A stretch of DNA of 64,000 nucleotides, from the NCBI RefSeq assembly GCF_009758205.1, contig NZ_WRXN01000001.1, forward strand, positions 744,001 to 808,000, given 5' to 3'. The translations under genes were made by a program, and so were the position numbers. The stretch comes from Chitinophaga tropicalis (GTDB lineage Bacteria > Bacteroidota > Bacteroidia > Chitinophagales > Chitinophagaceae). The notes beneath the pieces were generated by a model. The model saw nothing but the letters and a program-made list of their open reading frames with translations, did no database searches and was not told the DNA's origin. Positions within the stretch are counted from its first letter, which is position 1, and every line of letters begins with the position of its first letter. This document shows, in pieces, positions 57,028 through 64,000 of this stretch.

Positions 57028-57422
57028 CGGTCTGTTGGTTTAAGATTTTTTATGTGTGATCCGGATATATAAGCTTTGATTTAATTATCATTAAAAATTG
57101 ACAACTAAACGAAAGTATTTCTAATTTTTTTATTCCTCCAATTTTTGCACAACTATTTTTTTAAACACGAAGTTTGCTCATAAGATATTGATATTAAATT
57201 GATTAATGAGATATCAATTTGAGAATGGAAATGAAAATGTCAACTTTTTGAAGCGCTGAAGAAAGACGGATTTGCCACTAATATGTGTATGACTAAATGA
57301 GGGTTTATTTAATAACCTGGTTGTCTATATGAAAACTTCATTTATAAGAATGAAATGGAAATTATTATTATATTGTATAGGTTGCATGCAAAAGCAGTCA
57401 TTGTCAGTTAAATAAAGTATAC
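57028..57422. other. 395-base divergent intergenic region
   Basis: AT-rich region between the divergent small HTH-like gene and the double-XRE gene. It contains an inverted repeat ATTGATAT (57187-57194) / ATATCAAT (57211-57218) with 16 bases between arms, a possible operator. No gene, no clear TAnnTTTG element. Confidence 0.55.
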
Positions 57423-58046
57423 ATGTCCAGGTTAATCCACATGGGCCAGCGCCTAAAACAAATTTTAAAACAGAAGAAGATAAAGATCGTTGACTTTGCG
57501 GATATGGCAGGTTTTACCAACCAGATAGCCCACTACCATTTGCGCAAAAGTGACATGAAACGTAGCACGTTAGAGAAATTTTGTGAGATCATTAGTATTA
57601 CACCAGATGAATTTTATGAGTGGAACAATGTGCCCTCACTGAATGGCGAGAAGCCGGGAGAGCCCATTGTTATACATCATGGAGGCAGATTAATGGAACT
57701 GGTGGGAGAGCGGGGCCTGAACAAAACGAGGTTGGCCAAACGCCTGGGAATGAGTCGCAGAACAATGTACAACCTGTTTGAGAAAGAAGCGTTTAACGCA
57801 GAAGAGCTGGACAGGGTAGTGAGGGCGCTTGAGATGACCATAACGGGATTCCTGAACCCGGGCGCCCTGGAAGAGGCCAGGCTGGCGGATAACGATGAAA
57901 TGATGGTGTTGCGGGAAAAATATTATAAACTTCTGGAGGAGCATAACCTGTTGTTGAAAAACTTCGCATCCCTTAAAGAAGGACTGGAACAGGCCAAGAA
58001 AGATATCTTTCAGTTGCGCAAACAGGCCAGATCTAAAAAAGGCTGA
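57423..58046 (+). CDS. regulator with two XRE-type HTH domains and coiled coil
   Basis: A 207-residue cytoplasmic protein with two helix-turn-helix domains of the XRE/Cro type in tandem: GQRLKQILKQKKIKIVDFADMAGFTNQIAHYHLRKSDMKRSTLEKFCEIISITPDEFYEW (about residues 8-67) and GGRLMELVGERGLNKTRLAKRLGMSRRTMYNLFEKEAFNAEELDRVVRALEMTITGFLNP (about 85-145). The rest (about 155-205) is a heptad-rich coiled coil, probably for dimerisation. The ATG at 57423 is preceded by AT-rich DNA with an inverted repeat that may be its operator. Diverges from the small HTH-like gene and precedes a degenerate RAYT-like gene. Target unknown. Confidence 0.85.
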   Translation: MSRLIHMGQRLKQILKQKKIKIVDFADMAGFTNQIAHYHLRKSDMKRSTLEKFCEIISITPDEFYEWNNVPSLNGEKPGEPIVIHHGGRLMELVGERGLNKTRLAKRLGMSRRTMYNLFEKEAFNAEELDRVVRALEMTITGFLNPGALEEARLADNDEMMVLREKYYKLLEEHNLLLKNFASLKEGLEQAKKDIFQLRKQARSKKG

Positions 58047-58232
58047 ACCTATCCAGCGACTATCATTTTCATTTAACCATAACTTATACCACCCTCATCA
58101 AACCATTCCTATGACCTGTTGCTCGCACAACATAATTTCAAAATGAACAGCTCCGGATCAAGAATTTGTAATAGTTTTATGCCGCATGTTTGAACCCCAT
58201 GCGCCACGTAAAAAAACTATCAACAGATCTAC

Positions 58233-58664
58233 ATGAGCAGCCATTTTCCGAATGCGTTTGATACTCCGGTATGGTATCTTTTTATGCCGTTAAGCGGAGA
58301 AGGAAAACTTTTTACAGAGAAAAGATATGCCAGCATACTGGCGGCAAGACTGAATGATGATCAGCGGAATGCAATGATAAAGGTGGAAGAATATACCTTT
58401 ATGCCTGATGCAATCCACCTGATCATCCGTGAAGGGGCCTTGCAGCTTGAAATGTGGTGGGAGCCGTTTAAAGATGCCATACTGAAGCATTTGCCGGAAG
58501 GCGCTGCCTGGGGCAATTGTACGTATGAACGGATCTCTGATGCGGCTGCCTTTGAACACAGGGCATTTGAAATGCTGTACCTGCCTGTATGGAAGGGTCT
58601 GGCTTCAGATCCTAATGGTTATGCCTATAATAGTGTTAATAACCGGGCAAAGATCGATCTGTAA
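58233..58664 (+). CDS. degenerate RAYT/IS200-like protein
   Basis: A 143-residue protein that I read as a broken descendant of a REP-associated tyrosine transposase (Y1/HUH fold). Similarities: a start VWYLFMPLSGEGKLFTE, the strand EEYTFMPDAIHLIIREG in place of the family's aYviMPNHvHlll, and an end YLPVWKGLASDPNGYAYNSV in place of YiHxNPvkAGLv..pe.YpySS. The first His of the HUH pair is Ala and the motif Asn is Asp, so strand transfer should be lost; no downstream Tyr fits clearly. Composition is like the neighbours. It ends one base before the convergent nucleotidase gene. The assignment is inference; it could also be an unrelated small protein. Confidence 0.5.
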   Translation: MSSHFPNAFDTPVWYLFMPLSGEGKLFTEKRYASILAARLNDDQRNAMIKVEEYTFMPDAIHLIIREGALQLEMWWEPFKDAILKHLPEGAAWGNCTYERISDAAAFEHRAFEMLYLPVWKGLASDPNGYAYNSVNNRAKIDL

Positions 58665-58665
58665 T

Positions 58666-59187
58666 TTATAGTAACAGGGCGCCTACTTCTTCCCAGCTGT
58701 TTACGCGTTTGAAGTCAGTTACATGAATGTTATGCGGTGCAGTGAACATCAGTGCTTCTCCTTTGAAGGGCTGCAGGTTCTTTATGTGATCGTCTATCAT
58801 ATAGTCTGCCTGCACAATGGTTTTTGATCCGCAGAAAACTATATTCTGCCAGCCTATGAACGGGTAATGTTCTCCCAGCCACTCCAGTTTTTCCGGTAAG
58901 GAATCCGGGAATTCCATGGCCGCAGAAACGATGAACACCTCGTGTTTGTCATACAGGGCCTTTATCACTTCCTGGCTGTCCCTGATAACCGGTTTGGTCC
59001 TGAAGAATCCCGGTTCGTACAGGAATCCGCGGATAATTTCCTTACCATGCGGGAAACCATCCGTTTCCGGCCGGCCGTTCAATGTCTCCCTGTCTACCTG
59101 TACGCCATAGCGTTCTGCATACCACCTGATATACTGTGCTGTAGTATCTGCCATAACGCCGTCCATGTCTATTGCTATTCTTGCCAT
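58666..59187 (-). CDS. 5'(3')-deoxyribonucleotidase
   Basis: A HAD-superfamily phosphatase of the NT5C (5'(3')-deoxyribonucleotidase) type, 173 residues, which removes phosphate from deoxynucleoside monophosphates. Motif I is IAIDMDGVMAD (Asp7 nucleophile, Asp9 acid), motif II VFIVSAAMEFP (Ser about 93), then a basic residue in the loop, and motif III/IV YMIDDHIKNLQPF (double Asp about 134). The start is the ATG at 59187, and a TAACTTTG promoter element lies at 59214-59221. Diverges from a DeoR regulator, which may control it. Nucleotide salvage is the likely role. Confidence 0.85.
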   Translation of the reverse strand: MARIAIDMDGVMADTTAQYIRWYAERYGVQVDRETLNGRPETDGFPHGKEIIRGFLYEPGFFRTKPVIRDSQEVIKALYDKHEVFIVSAAMEFPDSLPEKLEWLGEHYPFIGWQNIVFCGSKTIVQADYMIDDHIKNLQPFKGEALMFTAPHNIHVTDFKRVNSWEEVGALLL

Positions 59188-59281
59188 ATTTTGCTGTTTT
59201 TTGCAAAGTTAGGAAATATTGTCGCATGATACTGCGGTTGTTTGCAAATAATTTCATAATATTGCAGGAAATTGCAAGAAC
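59188..59281. promoter_or_regulatory. divergent promoter region, nucleotidase/DeoR
   Basis: Minus-strand -7 element TAACTTTG (59214-59221) for the nucleotidase gene. The plus side shows TAATATTG (59257-59264, one mismatch) and TTGCAAA/TTGCA units repeated four times, including the 10-base tandem pair ATTGCAGGAA-ATTGCAAGAA just before the DeoR ATG: candidate operators. Confidence 0.5.
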
Positions 59282-60028
59282 ATGCTAAAAGAAGAGCGCT
59301 TCGATTATATACTCAAAAAGCTGCAGGCAGACCATAAGGTGCTGCATACAGAGCTGAGTAATGATCTGCAGGTATCGGAAGATACTGTGCGCAGGGACCT
59401 GGAAGCGCTGGCGCAGAACGGTTTACTGATCAAGGTAAGAGGCGGGGCTATTCCGCATTCTCCCAACCCGTTTGCGTTCAATGAACGGATCAATATCCAT
59501 GAAGACGATAAAAAGGCCATTGCTGCCAAGGCGCTTTCTTTCCTGCATAACGGGCAAACCATTATAATAGATGGTGGTACCTCCACTTATGCGCTGGTAA
59601 AGCTTTTCCCTCCTTCCCTGCAGCTGACCGTTGTAACGCCCAGCATTCCCATAGCCATGCAGCTGATGGAACATCCCGGTGTGGATGTGGTGCTGACGGG
59701 CGGGCGCATCTTCAAAAGCTCGCAGGTAACTTCCGGAATGGACACTATACGTATGCTGGAAAAACTGCGGGCAGATATCTGCTTTATGGGAGTATGCAGC
59801 CTGCACACGGAAGTAGGTGTAACCGGCCCGCATATGGAAGAGGCAGCGGTTAAAAATGTAATGGTCCAATCGGCCAACAGGATAATAGCCCTGGCTACGA
59901 GCGATAAGATGGGAACGGCAGAGCCGTACAAGGTTTGCGACATTACAGAACTGGATACTATTATCACGGACGAAGCAGGACTGGAGCTGGCCGTACCTTA
60001 CCGGCAGCTGGGCATTAAAGTGATCTGA
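59282..60028 (+). CDS. DeoR-family transcriptional regulator
   Basis: A 248-residue DeoR repressor. Winged HTH at the N-terminus (RFDYILKKLQADHKVLHTELSNDLQVSEDTVRRDLEALAQNGLLIKVRGGA, about residues 6-58), then the sugar-phosphate sensor domain (TIIIDGGTSTYALVKLF, VVLTGGRIFKSSQVTSG, DICFMGVCSLHTEVGVTGPHMEEAAVKNVMVQSANRIIALATSDKMG). DeoR regulators usually respond to phosphorylated sugars and repress catabolic genes. The MFS gene follows after 36 bases, and the nucleotidase gene diverges. A fucose- or nucleoside-like sugar would fit that neighbourhood, but the effector is inference. Confidence 0.93.
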   Translation: MLKEERFDYILKKLQADHKVLHTELSNDLQVSEDTVRRDLEALAQNGLLIKVRGGAIPHSPNPFAFNERINIHEDDKKAIAAKALSFLHNGQTIIIDGGTSTYALVKLFPPSLQLTVVTPSIPIAMQLMEHPGVDVVLTGGRIFKSSQVTSGMDTIRMLEKLRADICFMGVCSLHTEVGVTGPHMEEAAVKNVMVQSANRIIALATSDKMGTAEPYKVCDITELDTIITDEAGLELAVPYRQLGIKVI

Positions 60029-60064
60029 TTATTTATCTGTCATACCTATCAACTTTTAAACAAG

Positions 60065-61228
60065 ATGTTACAGGAATTGAGTATCGGACATTCTCACAAA
60101 CGGACTATTCGCATTGCGGTAAGCGCATTGTTCTTTCTTACCGGTTTTTGTTTTGCCAGCTGGGCATCGCGTGTTTCTGCCATTCAGCAGAAGCTGCACC
60201 TGAGCGAAGGATTACTGGGATTTGTGCTGATAGCTCCGCCTATCGGCTCTATGATCTCTATGTTCGTGGCTGGCCGCCTGGTCAATAAATATGGCAGCCG
60301 GCAGGTACTGATGGTAGCCGGCCTGCTTTACGGCGGCATCCTGCCTACCTTAGGCCTGGTAGATTCACTCTGGCAGTTATTCAGCTGTCTTATACTTTTC
60401 GGCTTTTGCGGGAACGTTGCCAATATTGCGGTAAATACGCAGGCAGTACAGGTGGAGGCCATGTATGGCCGGCCTATCATGGCGTCTTTCCATGGTCTGT
60501 GGAGCACAGCCGGCTTAACCGGCGGCTTTATAGGATCCAGGATGGCGGCAAACGGTATAGTGCCTTATCAGCATTTCCTCTGTATCATGGTGATCATGAT
60601 CATTATAGTAGGGATCAGCATCCGCTATGTGATCCCGCAGGATATGTCGGCCGGAGAAAAACATGAGGACCAGCCGCTCTTCGTATTTCCCAAAGGCATA
60701 TTACTTATGCTGGGTATCATTGCCTTCTGTTCCATGATCTGTGAAGGGACCATGTTTGAATGGAGCAGCGTATACTTCAGGAAGGTGATCGGGGTAAATG
60801 AGGCGCAGGCTGTTCAGAGTCTCACGGCATTTATGAGTACAATGGCGCTGTTCCGCTTCCTTTCTGATAAACTGACCATCCGTCTTGGCGCCACGCGCAT
60901 GCTGCAGCTGAGCGGCCTGCTCACTGCAGGAGGTCTGTTAATAGCTGTGCTCATGCCTTATTATAATATAGCTATCATCGGTTTCCTGCTGGTAGGCGCC
61001 GGGGTATCTGCTGTGGTGCCGCTGGTATATAGCGCAGCGGGAAGAAGCAAGGTATTATCTCCCGGAATGGCGCTGGCCTCAGTGTCTACTATCGGTTACC
61101 TGGGCTTCCTGGCCGGCCCTCCGCTTATCGGGTTCATCGCAGAAGCTACCAGCCTCCGGATATCATTTTTCGTTATTGCCCTGATGGGTACCTGTATTGC
61201 CATTATGAGTAATAAGGTAAAAGAATAA
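60065..61228 (+). CDS. MFS transporter, sugar-permease-like
   Basis: A 387-residue major facilitator with about 12 membrane helices; the N-terminal half starts with ISALFFLTGFCFASWASRVSAIQQKLHLSEG, and the loop 2-3 signature is ASLFVAGRLVNKYGSRQVL-like (MISMFVAGRLVNKYGSRQVLM, about residues 63-83). The helix pair around residue 330 (GVSAVVPLVYSAAGRSKVL) and the repeated small-residue motifs fit a fucose-permease/YbjJ-type subfamily. It is 36 bases behind the DeoR gene and probably under its control; a terminator-like hairpin follows. Substrate unknown; a sugar or sugar-like solute is inference from the regulator. Confidence 0.85.
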   Translation: MLQELSIGHSHKRTIRIAVSALFFLTGFCFASWASRVSAIQQKLHLSEGLLGFVLIAPPIGSMISMFVAGRLVNKYGSRQVLMVAGLLYGGILPTLGLVDSLWQLFSCLILFGFCGNVANIAVNTQAVQVEAMYGRPIMASFHGLWSTAGLTGGFIGSRMAANGIVPYQHFLCIMVIMIIIVGISIRYVIPQDMSAGEKHEDQPLFVFPKGILLMLGIIAFCSMICEGTMFEWSSVYFRKVIGVNEAQAVQSLTAFMSTMALFRFLSDKLTIRLGATRMLQLSGLLTAGGLLIAVLMPYYNIAIIGFLLVGAGVSAVVPLVYSAAGRSKVLSPGMALASVSTIGYLGFLAGPPLIGFIAEATSLRISFFVIALMGTCIAIMSNKVKE

Positions 61229-61237
61229 TTGTTTTGA

Positions 61238-61280
61238 TTATTTATCTCCGGTTGGTTACAGGCCGGCCGGAGATAAATAA
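61238..61280 (+). terminator. 14-bp inverted repeat after the MFS gene
   Basis: TTATTTATCTCCGG/CCGGAGATAAATAA, perfect, 15-base loop, no T-run after it. Likely a 3'-end or terminator structure, weaker than others here. Confidence 0.6.
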
Positions 61281-61389
61281 TATATGTATTTATATTATTT
61301 GTAGCCCCAATAGCCTTATTCTATTGACTTTAGCGTTCCTTCCTCAAAAACAGACAGAAATTTATTACCACAATAAAGTTTGAAACCCG

Positions 61390-61397
61390 TAATTTTG
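61390..61397 (+). promoter_or_regulatory. -7 element of carB
   Basis: TAATTTTG, an exact TAnnTTTG match, about 70 bases before the ATG. No -33 TTG at good spacing. Confidence 0.5.
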
Positions 61398-61466
61398 CAC
61401 GATTTTTTTGTCTGGTGAATGGTATTAAAATCAGTAAGGTTTTCAATTTTTCAATAGAATACGCAA

Positions 61467-64000
61467 ATGCCGAAAGACTCTTCTATCAAATCTGTTCTTA
61501 TTATTGGTTCTGGTCCTATTATTATCGGTCAGGCTTGTGAATTTGACTATTCCGGTTCCCAGGCGGCCCGTTCGCTGCGCGAGGAAGGTATCAGGGTAGT
61601 ACTGATCAATTCCAACCCGGCTACTATCATGACAGACCCTATGATGGCTGACAAGGTATACCTGTTGCCGCTTACTGTAGAAAGTATAGAACAGATACTG
61701 GAAGAGCAGCAGATAGACGCGGTACTCCCTACCATGGGTGGACAGACCGCGCTGAACCTCTGTAAAGAGGTGGATGAACTGGGTATCTGGGAAAAGTACA
61801 ATGTACGCCTGATCGGAGTGGACATTAAAGCGATCGACAAAGCAGAGGACCGTGAACAGTTCCGCCAGTGGATGATACAACTGGGCGTGCCCGTTGCTCC
61901 TGCAAGAACTGCCAACTCCTTCCTGGAAGGAAAGGAATTTGCACAGGAGATAGGTTTCCCTCTCGTGATCCGTCCGTCCTTTACCCTGGGTGGTACAGGT
62001 GGTGGTTTCGTACACAGCAAAGACGAGCTGGACGAAGCGCTGCAACGCGGTTTACAGGCTTCTCCCATTCATGAGGTACTGGTTGAAAAAGCTGTACTGG
62101 GATGGAAGGAATATGAGCTGGAACTGCTGAGAGACGCTAAAGACAACGTAGTTATCATCTGTACAGTAGAGAACCTTGACCCGATGGGCATCCACACAGG
62201 CGACTCTATCACCGTGGCTCCCGCTATGACCCTGAGCGATACCGCTTTCCAGGAAATGCGTAACAAAGCCATGATGATGATGCGTGACCTGGGTAACTTT
62301 GCCGGTGGCTGTAACGTACAGTTCTCTCTCAATCCTGAGAATGAAGAACTGATAGCTATCGAGATCAACCCACGTGTAAGCCGCTCTTCTGCCCTGGCAT
62401 CCAAAGCAACCGGTTATCCTATTGCCAAGATCGCTGCGAAACTGGCTATCGGTTACACACTGGATGAGCTGGAAAACCAGATCACCAAAACTACTTCCGC
62501 ATTCTTTGAGCCAGCGCTGGATTACGTGATCGTAAAAATGCCCCGCTGGAACTTCGATAAATTTAAAGGCGCCGACCAGACCCTGGGCCTGCAGATGAAA
62601 TCTGTAGGTGAGGTAATGTCTATTGGCCGCACCTTCCCCGAAGCCCTGCAGAAAGCCTGCCAGAGCCTGGAGAACGATGCGCTGGGACTGGGTTACTATG
62701 GTAAATCAGCCATGAAGAGCGAACAGCTGCTTGAAAGACTGAAGACCCCTACCTGGGACCGTATCTTCCGTATCAAAGACGCCCTCATGGAAGGCGTTTC
62801 CGTAAAACATATACACCAGCTCACCTATATCGATAAATGGTTCCTGAACCAGATCAACGATATCGTGAACATGGAAAAACAGCTCCGGGAATATGACCTG
62901 GAAACAGTGCCGGTACAGCTGCTGAGCGACGCCAAGAGAATGGGCTTCTCTGATAAACAGCTGGAATACCTGTTTGGCAACTGTGAAGAAGATGAGGTAT
63001 ACGAAAAACGTAAACAGCTTGGCATTACCCGTACCTACAAAATGGTAGATACCTGCAGTGCTGAGTTTGAAGCGGTTACTCCTTACTTCTACTCTACATT
63101 CGACACACAGAACGAAAGCAAACCTTCTGACAGGAAGAAAGTGATAGTACTGGGCTCCGGTCCTAACCGTATAGGTCAGGGTATCGAGTTCGACTACTGC
63201 TGTACCCACGGCTTACAGGCCATCCAGGATTGCGGCTATGACGCTATCATGGTGAACTGTAACCCTGAAACGGTATCTACAGACTTCGATATGGCCAACA
63301 AGCTGTACTTCGAACCTGTATTCTGGGAACACCTCTGGGAGATCATAGAACTGGAAAAACCGGAAGGCGTGATCGTTCAGCTGGGTGGACAGACCGCACT
63401 GAAACTGGCAAAACGCCTTGAAGAAAAAGGTGTACGCATCATCGGTACCTCTTTCGATAACATGGATATCGCGGAAGACCGCGGCCGTTTCTCCGACCTG
63501 CTGAAAGAACTGAGCATCCCTTATCCTAAATATGGTACCGCCTATAATACTGACGACGCTATCGAAGTAGCGAAAGAAGTAGGTTATCCTGTACTGGTAC
63601 GTCCTTCCTATGTACTGGGCGGACAGCGTATGAGGATCGTGATCAACGAGGAAGAGCTGGAAGCTTCTGTACTCAGCCTGCTGAGACACCTGCCAGGTAA
63701 TAAGATCCTGATTGACCACTTCCTGGACCGTTGCCAGGAGGCTGAGATAGATGGCATCTTTGACGGTGAGAACTTCCATGTAATGGGTGTTATGGAGCAT
63801 ATTGAGCCTGCCGGTATTCACAGTGGCGATAGTAACGCGGTACTGCCTGCGTTCAACCTCAGCCCTATGGAAGTAACCACTATGGAATATTATGCTGAGA
63901 AAATAGCAAGGGCGCTGGACATTCGTGGTCTGATCAACATCCAGTTCGCTATCAAAGGCGGCCAGGTGTTTGTGATAGAAGCGAACCCACGTGCTTCCCG
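61467..64000 (+). CDS. carB: carbamoyl-phosphate synthase large subunit, 5' part
   Basis: Makes carbamoyl phosphate for pyrimidine and arginine synthesis. The ATG at 61467 starts MPKDSSIKSVLIIGSGPIIIGQACEFDYSGSQA, the family N-terminus; 844 codons are visible before the window ends in the second ATP-grasp domain (EANPRAS). First ATP-grasp: FPLVIRPSFTLGGTGGG and EINPRVSRSSALASKATGYPIAK; second half restarts with VIVLGSGPNRIGQGIEFDYCC, then LIQLGGQTALKLAKRLEEKGVRIIGTS. Frame is open throughout, with no interruption. The MGS-like regulatory domain should lie beyond the edge, so allosteric residues cannot be judged. No carA is next to it upstream. Confidence 0.97.
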   Translation, partial: MPKDSSIKSVLIIGSGPIIIGQACEFDYSGSQAARSLREEGIRVVLINSNPATIMTDPMMADKVYLLPLTVESIEQILEEQQIDAVLPTMGGQTALNLCKEVDELGIWEKYNVRLIGVDIKAIDKAEDREQFRQWMIQLGVPVAPARTANSFLEGKEFAQEIGFPLVIRPSFTLGGTGGGFVHSKDELDEALQRGLQASPIHEVLVEKAVLGWKEYELELLRDAKDNVVIICTVENLDPMGIHTGDSITVAPAMTLSDTAFQEMRNKAMMMMRDLGNFAGGCNVQFSLNPENEELIAIEINPRVSRSSALASKATGYPIAKIAAKLAIGYTLDELENQITKTTSAFFEPALDYVIVKMPRWNFDKFKGADQTLGLQMKSVGEVMSIGRTFPEALQKACQSLENDALGLGYYGKSAMKSEQLLERLKTPTWDRIFRIKDALMEGVSVKHIHQLTYIDKWFLNQINDIVNMEKQLREYDLETVPVQLLSDAKRMGFSDKQLEYLFGNCEEDEVYEKRKQLGITRTYKMVDTCSAEFEAVTPYFYSTFDTQNESKPSDRKKVIVLGSGPNRIGQGIEFDYCCTHGLQAIQDCGYDAIMVNCNPETVSTDFDMANKLYFEPVFWEHLWEIIELEKPEGVIVQLGGQTALKLAKRLEEKGVRIIGTSFDNMDIAEDRGRFSDLLKELSIPYPKYGTAYNTDDAIEVAKEVGYPVLVRPSYVLGGQRMRIVINEEELEASVLSLLRHLPGNKILIDHFLDRCQEAEIDGIFDGENFHVMGVMEHIEPAGIHSGDSNAVLPAFNLSPMEVTTMEYYAEKIARALDIRGLINIQFAIKGGQVFVIEANPRAS

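Noticed and set aside
57028..57422. Small genes in the divergent region
   Set aside because: The longest frames are under 20 codons and have no promoter or conserved motif.

Overview
The window looks like one contiguous stretch of chromosome from a Bacteroidota bacterium, most probably a Chitinophaga-like member of the Chitinophagaceae. The reasons are the promoters (many genes carry the Bacteroidota -7 element TAnnTTTG, a few with a TTTG -33 box 18-19 bases upstream), the near absence of Shine-Dalgarno sequences, a SusD-type lipoprotein, a GH3-family protein, a bTHX ribosomal protein, a split cobalamin-dependent methionine synthase, the long insertion-bearing IspG, DUF4286, Bat aerotolerance genes, and the many lipoproteins and outer-membrane barrels. 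I see no rRNA, tRNA, CRISPR array, intact insertion sequence or prophage. Most of the window is housekeeping.

Layout. 1-9000: end of an outer-membrane barrel gene; metF; lptB-GH3-fabG in one direction; an SMP-30-like secreted protein; an unknown lipoprotein; a YejK/NdpA-type nucleoid protein. 9200-14650 (minus): an information-processing run radA-comF-gpx-holB-ricT. 15200-20000 (plus): a membrane Zn peptidase, then rplM-rpsI-rpsB-tsf and pyrH; the rpsB product has a long Gly/Arg/Asn/Pro repeat tail. 20000-28950: DUF3298 lipoprotein, pdxH, bTHX, hup, then a minus-strand run metH (two genes)-exoIII-DUF4286, a small unknown gene with its own strong promoter and terminator, and recR. 28980-33700: an Ig-like lipoprotein and a UvrD/AddB-type helicase-nuclease with an apparent Fe-S cluster. 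33890-37520: an ECF-like sigma factor followed directly by a TTG-started anti-sigma-like membrane protein and a second copy of it, a lipocalin-like lipoprotein, a LysR regulator and a Lys-rich repeat protein. 37900-44320 (minus): ispG, batC-batB, a class D beta-lactamase and kbl. 44585-47480: an ECF sigma, an anti-sigma-like protein with a duplicated cytoplasmic domain, an outer-membrane barrel and a small secreted protein. 47586-56556: M16 peptidase, L,D-transpeptidase, alpha/beta hydrolase, a FAS1/EF-hand/SusD chimera and acs. 56700-61230 is the most accessory-looking part: a small HTH-like protein diverging from a double-XRE regulator, a degenerate RAYT/IS200-like protein, a deoxynucleotidase and a DeoR-MFS pair. 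carB runs off the right edge.

Functional themes: one-carbon and methionine metabolism (metF, metH1, metH2, kbl), repair and recombination (radA, recR, exoIII, UvrD-nuclease), translation (S9, L13, S2, EF-Ts, bTHX) and two sigma/anti-sigma loci. Intergenic space is rich in strong hairpin terminators, many with 3-nt loops and perfect stems up to 27 bp. Two stretches without annotated genes (about 14750-14950 minus and 37693-37887 plus) have transcript-like signals and are candidate small RNAs. I did not find a clearly new multi-gene system. The best candidates for something undescribed are these small transcripts, the degenerate RAYT with its regulators, and the SusD chimera.
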